A stretch of DNA of 64,000 bases, from assembly GCA_936440205.1 (NCBI GenBank), contig OW387150.1, forward strand, positions 34,643,795 to 34,707,794, in the 5' to 3' direction. The stretch comes from Lepidonotus clava. Taxonomy: Eukaryota; Annelida; Polychaeta; Phyllodocida; Polynoidae. The notes below the pieces were generated by a model that made no database searches, had not been told where the DNA came from, and saw nothing but the letters and a program-made list of their open reading frames with translations. Both the position numbers and the translations under genes were made by a program. Shown piece by piece: positions 36,501-48,500 of the stretch; positions within the stretch are counted from its first letter, which is position 1; each line of letters begins with the position of its first letter.

Positions 36501-39500
36501 GATTTACACACATTTTTGGCATTCATACTTTTTCTGGGGTGGACCCCCCTCTATCTGTATCTGTTGGGATACCTACTAACAGAACTATTCTGCAACTGTA
36601 CCTTTTTAGTCAGTCTATACCAATCGTGATATGTGACAGTTACATGAATTTAGGGGGATGTTAAGACATCCAATGAAAAGAACACCAGGGGAAATATGCA
36701 CTCAGTATCCCCTTATGAGAGAGTGAAAAAGGTGTTTTCATGATAGTGGTCATTGATTTAGACCAAGACAATTACACTAAGCTATAAACAATTTTCCAGA
36801 AGATAGTTTGATATTTTATAAAGAATACTGTTTCGGTGGCATTTAAACATACTTTGGAAAATAGTGATATAAACCAAGACTTTAGCAATATTTCAACTAA
36901 AATAGTATACTAGGTTACAAGGTACTTGTGATGTTCTGATTTAGTTAAGTTGTGACTTAACCTAACCAGAATGTCACTGAAACATGCTGATTAGGTGAGG
37001 TAAAGACTGAACATGAGCACGTCACTGTCATGATTAGGTAGGGTTGAAACCAAACCTTAAAAGAATGTCATTGTGACATCATTATTAGGTATGGTTCAGG
37101 CTAAACCCAAACACAACGTCCTTTCGCATACTTGTAAAGTATAGTTAAGACTTAACCTAATCAGAATGTCACAAAGACATCACAATGTTGGTCACAGCAG
37201 TTTTTCTGGGAGCCATCAAATAAATGTTGTTGCAATATCGAAATCTTACATATCAAGAACGTCTCGTTAGGTATGGTTATAACTACACTCAGTTAGTATG
37301 TATCAGTTACGTTCTTTTTCAGTTATGTCTCTATGTCACCTAATAAACACGTCATAGCTACATTCTTGTTAGGGTTGGTTGTGACAACACATAATTAGTT
37401 TGTATCAGTTATGTTCTGTCTAAGTTATTTCTCAACCACATCCAATCAGCAGGTCACTGTGATGCTACATTGTAATGTGGTTCTAACCTGATGTTCATAG
37501 AACATCATTATTACATTCTTTTTATTGGATGTCGTGGCATCCCCCTAAAATCACGAAACTGTTAAGTAATATCAAGTGGGGTATAGACCAACCAAAATAG
37601 TACAGTTGCAGAATGGTTGTGTTATGTTGCTTCTTGCCTAGGTAGCCTTACAATATCTTATATTTGCCAGCTATGCAAAAAACCTAGGTACACATTCAAG
37701 TACTTGCTATAAAGGTCAGATGTCACAAATCATCGATGGCCTGAAATGAGCCTTGTGACAACCCAAGTCATGTATGACAACCCTCTGACAACTTTAGGCT
37801 CTCTGACAACTTTATGTTTTCAGTGCATGAATGATAGGTTTTTGAAGGTAATACAACCTGTGAAGTACAGAATTACCAGTTTTGAGCAATTTAGAATTGG
37901 CACATCTCAGGAGGTGAACATCTTCCTTACCTGTTGATTGGGTCCATAGCAATACCTGTGGGTTGTGAATTAGGCAGAATGTGTAGAAAGGTCTGGGAGC
38001 CCCCATCATAGTCCATTTGGGAAATCAGGTGCTGGCCCTGGTCAGCCACATACACCTGCTTACGTTCCGGGTCTAAGGCAATGCCTACCATTCTAGAGTC
38101 TGTAAGAGATTTGTTATTGAAATGTAATTAAATGACCTTATATTACCCATAAGAACAGATAATACTAAAACAATGGGTGTAGACCCTTAAGATCGAAAGG
38201 GCAACACGGGCATCTCTTAAATTCAACATGGGACCTAGCCATTTCTTAGCGACAACAATAGGCGACCTGGGTGTTTCTTAAAATTGACAGGGTGAAGCAG
38301 GGACTGCATGTATATGCTCCCAAAACAATTTAGATATGTTCTATTCAGTGTTCAAAATTAATAATTTTGGATCAGGGCCAACATTGTTTTAGAAAAACAC
38401 ATTAAAATTGGCCCAGATGGCCGACAAATTTGTCTCATTTAAACATGAATACTAGATATGTCGGCCCTGTTGGCAGACACCCTAATAAGTTAGTATCAAC
38501 CACTGTCCTATTATCTGAAAAGCTTGATATAGGATACAAGTTTCTGCATTTGCACTATGACAATTAATATATCGATTGTAGGGATCCTTATCATAGAAAT
38601 GTGGCAAGAGCCGACTGACCTTCAAATTCATTATAATCATGTTGCCTAGGCTGTCGCATACTTACTCCTGCTGTGGGGGTGGGAGAGGAGGGTTTGCGTG
38701 GCACAGGAGGCATTGAAGAAGCATGCCCTGACAACCTTCTTGAGGCCTGAGTCCACCCAGAAGACGTACTGCTCTGTAGGGTCATAGGCCACTGCCTCCA
38801 GGGTCCCATGACCATCAGCATGAGCCACACGCTGAGAGGCATTGGCCAAAAGGTCAAAGGTCATCAACTCTTTCCTCCCATTGTCAGCCACGATAAGCCC
38901 AGTGCGGAACTCCACTGGAGTAGGAAATCAAAGTGGAACAAATTCTGTTTTAGGGATTTACCTATTCATTATATTGATTATGTTGATGTTAACAAAAAAT
39001 ATACTTCTCTGGTAGTGCCTCAAGGAGTTGTTACGATTTAGTTTGATGATAAGTGATTGTACATTTTTATACATTTTATGAAAGGTCATTTTATGTATCC
39101 AAGCAAACATCAACAATAAAGTTGTTAACTACATCATAGATTCATGAAGCACTTTCATCCCTAGCTTCAAGAACTATGTAACTTTTGTAAGTCCACTAAA
39201 CTGAAAATCATTACTAGTTATCTCCAGCATTGCTGATCCATATAAGAGCTTACATATCACAACTAATATAGCTCTGCCCAGATACTTAGATACACCCTCT
39301 GGTACTCCATTGTACATGTAGTCCCTGTTTTAACATATATAATTATGTCTATAAGAATAACCCTTGTCAGAGTAGAGACACCATATTTTTCTGTGTAAGG
39401 TAAAAGGTTTTGACAATACCTTTCCATGTACATTGATACAAAAAGTGTCTCATGACTTACCATGATGCCGTTTCTTCCAAACTCTAACAAATTTTGAATT

Positions 39501-42500
39501 TCTCTATACAAGCTGGATAGTTCTTATTTTTACCTATACTATGTGATGATTTCCCCAATGCCAGGTATGAGGAACTATGACTAATGACTAAAGTCATGGG
39601 TGCCACTACTGAAATTATATTGCAGCCAAAAGTACCTCCCCTCTTTCAAAGCTTAAATGGTCAAACCCAAATGATTCATACTCTGAGGCAGGTGGCAGGC
39701 CACGAAACCATAGAAAACCCCGGTGCTCTCCAGTCTATTTACAGCTGGAAGAACATGAACCTTTGTGTACCTGAAGTTGTTAATTAAGCATAAAAATAAA
39801 CATATGTATATCTTTATCTAGCATCTATGATAAAAGTTCAAAGTCTTGTACTACTCACGTTTTTGACAGGAGGTGTTGTCAGTGCCCAGCTTGAAGCCCT
39901 CGTCACAAAGACAGGTCCTGCTGCCTGCCGAGGGCACACAGATGTGGGCACACTCCCCACGCTCTGCCCCGCTGCATGCATTGGTACCTGTCCAATAGAA
40001 TAAGTGTATGTAAAGGCCCTGTTACATAACCAAGTATATGCAGTACATGACTGCAACAACGCATTGGTTTTCCAGTCCACACTGCATCAACAATTCTTAA
40101 AATAGTGGAAACGCAGTGTCACTGACTTCCTACTGTGTTACCTTTATATAGGTATACACAGTGAGACTATGTAACCACACTGAACATCACAGTAGTGTAT
40201 TGTGTAGACATGGTAGCATTGGGTGCTTACATGCCATGCCTTTTGTAAAAATTTATAAAGGAAAGTGAAAAAGCTATACAAAAATTTGTGAATTTATGAC
40301 TAGATTGTGTGAATTTTGCTTTTAGATATGCAAAAATAATTTTGGGTCAGCACACCCCTGGCTGTGAGATGACAATGTTGCAAAGAAATCACACTTATAA
40401 CATACAAAACTCTTTGTTATACAAGTGTAATATACTCCAATTGGCCAATTTATAACAATTGTACTTCTTCTGGGGGTGAATTTTCTGTAATATCATCATA
40501 TCATGCCAATATCACATATAAAGTTGTGTAGTGAAGTAGGGCTTTATCTCACCATTAATTGGGATGCCTGTTCCCCCCAGTGCCACCCCCATCATCCTGA
40601 CTTCCTCCAGCTCCCGGTGTGGGCCTAGCGTGGTGACCAGGCCTGTCCCATTCTTGGCGATACGCTGAACACCCCTGAAATAAGGAAGTTAAGAAACATA
40701 CAGTGCACTGTTTCTGCAAAAGTTCAGGGTCACATAGTCTAGAAGGTACTATAATAATATAATAATATTATTACGAATAAACCACTGTAGTAGTGCTGTA
40801 ACCCTAAGTGCCAACAATACAATTGCAAATCTAAAAATTTTATAGTGAGCCAACATTTACTAATAGGTAGCTATTCAATGAGTTAAGTATGTACTTGTGG
40901 TTCTACCTGTCCATTAGGTTGCAATTATAAAGAGCATCTAAAGAGCAAAGTGGTTTAAATACTGTACCTATAGTAAAGGATCACTCATACTTACATAGGT
41001 GACACTACTATTCTGATTGTCAAAATCTCACCATATCTACAGTGCAATGTGTTATATATATTCTATGCTCAGAAACTGGCGACATACGTTTTCTTCCAGT
41101 CTGTCCAGTAGATGTAGTGGTCATCCACAGCTATACCAAAGCAATGGCTGTCATCAGGAATTTTGTAAACGAGGTGACGGGCTGAACCATCCGCCTGACA
41201 GCGCTCTATGACATCACGACTTGCATCACACCAATACAGCTGGCCTTCTAAAAGCAGATAGGTGTGGCCATTAGGGTGTGTTTAGTTAGGGGAGATAACT
41301 ATGGGCATCAAGGTTTGTCAAGTTTAATTTTGATTTGTGCTTCCAATGTTGAGGGATGACGTCAAAATTCAGGAGCTGTGAACCTGAGATGCTGTGGCAG
41401 GCTGCACCAGAATGTTAGTTATAACCCCTATGTACCATGGGTGGCTGCAGACTTCTACAACCCATTCATATCTCATTAGGGTGCCAGAAATCCCTGTTTA
41501 TCCACATATTATTGAGGAGAAAGATAAAATGGTTAACTTTTCTTTCATGTTCATACATAATCACCTCATTAGGGTTAATTAACTAATCAATTAATTAGTT
41601 AATGGGGTCATTTTTGGTAGTATAACCACCTTTCTTCTATCAGGCTACAGCCCATTGCAGCAGGCTGAGACCCTCAGTACCCCACAGTGGAGGCTACATG
41701 GAGTTAAGCCACTGAATTTTGACGTCTCCCCTAAAGATTTTGTAAGATATCATTGATTTAGTGCATTAAGTTTAGGTGGGATTTCACTGCCTTGAGGATC
41801 AGCCCTAGACCTCACAAAAGGGCAAGTGTGAACCATGAATACTTCATTGAAAGAGGGGTATCTAGTTATTACTTCATAACCTATTGATCTAAACCCTTAA
41901 AGTCAACACACAGGCTGACACAATTCTCTGGTTCAACATTGTGACATGTAGACCGTCTCCCCCTCCATTACAGAATAAATTTGGTGACACCCTACTTTAG
42001 AGTTCCAGCAAAGGGCATGAGGGTTAGTCTCAGTTTAGACATGGTACAATTGCCATCAATGCAGCTTGTAATTAAGGCATACAGAGATTATTGTTGGATG
42101 TGTAATAACTAGAAATAAAGGAAACTGAAATGAAGCATGTAAAATAGATGACTAGACAAACAGATTTAGCTAATTGGTTTAAAGACCCTGGTATTGAGGA
42201 CAGTATCTAAAATCAATAACTAGAGTTTTAGGAGGTCATATCTCTATTTTTGAACAGCTGTTCCAGAACATTTTACCTTTTCTCTATTTTTGTAACTTTT
42301 ATCTTTATCCTGAAACAATCTCAAAGTATACAGCTTTGCTGGCAGGGGTGTTATTTTTATTACAGTGTTGGCATTCTACATATTTCACATTCAAATTATA
42401 CATTTTCAGGTAGGTTTATTCTACTGATAACAATAATAATCATAATTAAGATACTAATGAGATGTAATGAGACAGGGTTGACCAATAGATTCAGTTATAT

Positions 42501-45500
42501 CTGTATCACAGATTGCAGAGATATTATCAAAGGTCATTTGATAAAAACAAGAAACAATAAAAGCCCCATCTATAGATCTTGGATGAAGGAAACAACTCAA
42601 ATACCTGGACATTTTCTATCACCTCCTGATAGTTCGTCTTTTTCTATGTTCTCATAAATTCACCAAAATGCAACTGTAATGGCACATTCAAAGTGCAGTG
42701 ACAATATGCATCCTGTTAATATACAACACTTCATATAAGATAACATTTATGATAACTAGCCAGAACTCCTAACTATTGCTATGTCATAATAAAAGGAGCA
42801 CAAAATGAGCTTTTTTGTTGTTGACCAGATGTACAGTTGTATACCCTTACTGTCCATACTGAGAGCACAGCATGCCTTTATTTACCTGTTGTGTCAAAGG
42901 TGAGTCCATTTGGAAAGGTGATGTCAGTGGTGACAATGACAGTCTGGTTAGAACCGTCCATGTTGGCTCTACCAATGTGAGGCCTAGAGCTTTGCCAGTC
43001 TGTCCAGAACAGCAATCTGAATAGAAGTGTAATGAATAAAATGGGTTTTGATGAATGAATTACAAGAATAGAAGAGTAATGAGGTGTTTGAGCATACAGT
43101 AAATTTGCTCTATTTCATTTTCAAAGCTTTGTTATGACGAATCCATATCCATTCTGAAGTCAAACGTGAATATTATGAGCTACCCTAGGTGATGAGCCTT
43201 CATCTAAGGGCGTCTTAAGAACCATGAACAAAGATAATTCTAAAGAATTTAGGCTTAGTGTCAATTTATACTTACAGTTTCTACCTAATTAACAGACAAT
43301 GAGAAACACATTTGTATGTCTTCTTTCAAGCACTGTATTATAAATAACCATACCATAATGTCATCTGTCAGCTGGTAATATTGAGCAAGTGCTGAAGAAC
43401 AGTTACCATGGTCAGAATCATTGAAAAATAAGTAGCAAAATCTTGACCTCTCAATTGATAATCCAAGGGAGAGATGTGTAGTCTTGGTATCTCTAGTCAA
43501 CTTTTAAAAGTGGTTTTGTCTCATTTAATTGGATATATATGATGTAGGAAATGGTCTTTGCTGATTTGATCCTTACTTGTTAAAGATAAATGATTGTTTT
43601 GAAAGGACAAATTTGAGTATTTGAGTATTTGTAGATACAGCATGCTGTTTCATGGGCCCTTCATATTGTTCTTTGTGAAATGTTGAATGAGAACTATTTC
43701 AGTGCTGTCCTGGTATTCCCTTAAACATGACTATGATAAGACAATGTCGCAGACAAGTCACACACATTAGAAGGGGTGTAGGTGGGATGTCCCAATGTTG
43801 CCCTGTCAATTTTAAGGAATGGTCATGCTGCATATCACTAAAGGGTGGATTCCACGTGGCAACAAAAAACACAGCAAAAGTACCACAATAGTCAGCAACA
43901 ACTTTTCTCATTTGTTGCTGTTGTGTTGCCCATAGAAATTGCTATTAAATAGATATTTCTGAGGGAAACAAATTCAATCAAACATGGCGAATCTAATGAA
44001 AGCACTACAACACAGCAATGATATTTTTTATGTTAGATGGGCAATTGAGCAATTCTCCTGTATTTCCTAGTGTTGCCCATGTATCTTTCTAAATCCGTCA
44101 CCACGTGGAATCCACACTTAAGCCAAAAAATTCCTGTGTCACCATGTCAAATTTAGGGGTATACACCCATATTAGTACACTTACACTTTCATAAAGAGGC
44201 TCCAAATTGCCATTTTTAAACAAATGATATCATTTATGGATGTGAATTGCTTGTAAAATCCTCGTATCTCATCATATATTGCAGCTAAAGTTGTATAGTG
44301 TAATAAGGCCTTTACTCACCCGTTGACGGGGTCCAATGCTAACCCCCGGGGACTGCCAAGGCCGTCTGTTATCACCACATGCCCGTGATGTAGGTCTGAT
44401 GTGTAGACTCCAATAATGTTATTGAAGGTGTCGCTGTAGTATACAAGGTGTGACAAGGGGTCCACAGCTAGGCCATCAGGGACCGACCCTGGAATATAGT
44501 GAAAACACAAAATTTAGATTTACAGAGTCACTTTTCATGGGGAATACATCTGACATCCTCGCACTTTAATAAAAGAAATGCTCATTAACTAATACTAGAT
44601 AATGTGACAGGTATATTCCTTATATCAAAACTAAATAGGCCCAGCTCACTCTTATAATTTGAAATCTGCTCGTGCATTTTTGGGCCTACTAACTAGAAGG
44701 AGTGTGTTAAGGTTGAGAAAGGTCAGTAATTCTTGGAGATGTACACAGTGGTGGATTAAGAGGGGCGTGGGGGAGTCCCCTCTCTATTTTAGCCAGATAT
44801 AAGTTTTTTAAATGTAAAATCCCTTGATATGGAGGGTACAGAGAAATCTTTCATTAGGGCACCCCCTCTGTTTAAAAATCTCTAGCTCCTCCCATGGTAC
44901 ATGTATGTGAGTTTCAATATTGCCTGGGTAGCAGTTGCTTAGGTGTAAACTCAGCTTTAGAAGAGAAAGTGAAGGCAATGAGGTGAAGTTGGGATTGGGG
45001 GTTGGAGAGGGCAGGGGATCTGGAAAGTGCAGTCCAGATGTCACATGTCGAATTTAAGAAATGTCAATCTGACATGGCTCTGTCGCTTATTTATCACTAT
45101 GTCACATGTCAATTTTAAGAAATGGCATGACACATGTCAATATGATTTTTGCACTGTCGTATGTGGTATGTTGAATTCAAAAAATGCCTCTGCTGTTGTG
45201 TCAATTTTAGTGGTCAACCCGCATAGAGCTGCATGTCCCACCAAAGCAGCTGGATTCACCAGTCATCCCTGCTGAGTTGAAATTACAAAGTAAAGTGCTT
45301 TAAAACAAGTAAAACATACATCTTGGTAGTTCGACTTTGGCGACTTTCTGTTGCCCTCCATCCCACCTGATAATATACTTCTGACTCAGCTCACTGTCAC
45401 GTCCTCTCTCTGTCATGTACACGTAACCAGATGTGACATCACAGGCCACAGCCACTGGTGTCTGAAGGGGCACTGGAAGTCGGTTCTCCTCTCCGTTTTC

Positions 45501-48500
45501 GGAGAGCTCCACACGATATACACCATGGCGTAGGGCATCCACAACATATAAGGTAGCGTTTTGGTCTGTAGCTTCAGCTGTAAGGAACAGGAAAGTTACC
45601 TTGATGTAAGATACTGGGAAGGAAAGGTACAAGAGGGCTATATATTTATATCTAGTCTGGAAAGCTAAGGAAAACATTCTTTTCCTTCATAGGTGCACCA
45701 TTGGCCACTATATGAATGCTCCAACAGAAATCCAAGGTCTGGTAAAATTATACTTCCTTACAACGTTATTAAAAATGTATTGTTTCCCTATTATTTCTGA
45801 TTTAGCACACCATATTCAGCTTTATGGTCTCCATTAAAGGAAAGCTTGCACATGACTGCAAGATAGGTTTTTTTCAATGATTTCAATTCAGCATGTCATT
45901 CACAACTTGCACTATCAATATAAGCAAAATCAAAGAAAAATTCCTAGTTTACACACATTTATGGGACATTAAACAAACTTGTATTTTATTTCATTTTCAA
46001 GGGGAATTCCCTAATTTATGCTTTAGCAGGGGGAGTTATTGGGAAATCCCATGTACCCTCCAAAGGGAATCCCCATCCCTGCATAAATTGTAATAAGGGT
46101 TATGCTCTCTAATCAAAATCATATATATTTGGCCCAATGCAACTCATGATAAATTGAAATAAATTCCCAGGTGTAACCATTAATTAATCAGGGAATCCCA
46201 AAGTAACTGTAGAAGGAATTCCCATAGCTGTGACGTAGCAAGGGGAGTACTTGACAGTCCAGTATTCAGGGAATTCCCAGAATTATATTCCTTTCTTAAA
46301 TATTTCCAGAAGATCTCGACATTTTCATGTTTTTACTTTTGAAATGTATGTAGAATACTTAAAGCAAGTTAATTTTATGAAAAATAGCATTTCGTGAATT
46401 TATGTGCAAGGTTTCCTTTAATTACCATATGGAAAATGTAAATGTCCTATAAAAATATAAGATACATCACAATAATTATTTGTTTGTTAATTGTTTGGCT
46501 AGTAGGAAATTGTAAGCCTGGTAGTATAGAGGTTAGCATTCTCACCTCACACATGGGAGGTTCAAATCCCACTTAAGGCTTTCAAGTACTTTCCTGACTA
46601 TTATTATGTTAAAAATAGATGTTACTTATTCACATTCAGGTTAAGTCTCATATGTTATTAAATCCATGTTAAGTCTTACACCCGAGTCCACCCAGCTGGC
46701 TTACCTCAAACCAAGAGTAAGAATACACTCTTAAAGATGATGATTTAAGGATATGAGTATGTTAACCTGATCAAGCTCAAGTCATCTTAGATGTACTTAT
46801 ATTACAGACTCCTTATATTAATTGTTAGGTGACCGTTAGGTGACCGAGGTCTGATGTGTAAACCCCGATAACGTCATGGAAGGCGTCGCTGTAGTATACA
46901 ACGTGTGATAAGGGGTCCAAAGCTAGGCCAGGGACCGACCCTGGATATAGGGAAAACAAGAATTAAGGATTTACATTGTTTTTAACGTGATTGTATGTTG
47001 GTATAGAGTAAGATATTATATTATTAAAAGGAGTTCTTAATCATGTATAATAACACAAAGTGATAACTGTGTATATGTCATAGATTCTCTTATTATAAGG
47101 TAATGACAAGAGTATCTTAAACATGGGTATAGAAATACATTTAATGATTGGAGTGATCCCGCATTTATGTATATTTCAGGCGGGTTATGAAAACCAGTTT
47201 TTTTAAAACTGATAACTGTCACTTTTTAGCCTAAATAAAAATTGAATTAAAAAAAAATATGACAGAATATTAGAGGGGGACTCAGACCCAGAGGACGACC
47301 AGTTGACTGAGTCCCCCTGTAACCATGGTGATGGGGTGTAGAGCTACTCACCTCTCACTATAAGACAGACCCAGAGGACGACCAGCTGACTGAGTCCCCC
47401 TGTAACCATGGTGATGGGGTGTAGAGCTACTCACCTCTCACTATAAGACAGACCCAGAGGACGACCAGCTGACTGAGTCCCTCTGTAACCATGGTGATGG
47501 GTCATAGAGCTACTCACATCTCACTATAAGACAGATCCAGAGGACGACCAGCTGACTGAGTCCCCCTGTAACCATGGTGATGGGTCTACTCACCACTCAC
47601 TATAAGACAGACCCAGAGGACGACAAGCTGACTGAGTCCCCCTGTAACCATGGTGATGGGTCATAGAGCTACTCACATCTCACTATAAGACAGACCCAGA
47701 GGACGACCAGCTGACTGAGTCCCCCTGTAACCATGGTGATGGGTCATAGAGCTACTCACCTCTCACTATAAGACAGGCCCAGAGGACGACCAGCTGACTG
47801 AGTCCCCCTGTAACCATGGTGATGGATCTACTCACCTCTCACTATAAGACAGACCCAGAGGACGACCAGCCGACTGAGTCCCCCTGTAACCATGGTGATG
47901 GATCTACTCACCTCTCACTATAAGACAGACCCAGAGGACGACCAGCCGACTGAGTCCCCCTGTAACCATGGTGATGGATCTACTCACCTCTCACTATAAG
48001 ACAGACCCAGAGGACGACCAGCTGACTGAGTCCCCCTGTAACCATGGTGATGGGGTGTAGAGCTACTCACCTCTCACTATAAGACAGACCCAGAGGACGA
48101 CCAGCTGACTGAGTCCCTCTGTAACCATGGTGATGGGTCATAGAGCTACTCACATCTCACTATAAGACAGATCCAGAGGACGACCAGCTGACTGAGTCCC
48201 CCTGTAACCATGGTGATGGATCTACTCACCTCTCACTATAAGACAGACCCAGAGGACGACCAGCTGACTGAGTCCCCCTGTAACCATGGTGATGGATCTA
48301 CTCACCTCTCACTATAAGACAGACCCAGAGGACGACCAGCCGACTGAGTCCCCCTGTAACCATGGTGATGGGTCATAGAGCTACTCACCTCTCACTAAAA
48401 GACAGACCCAGAGGACGACCAGCCGACTGAGTCCCCCTGTAACCATGGTGATGGGTCATAGAGCTACTCACCTCTCACTATAAGACACACCCAGAGGACG

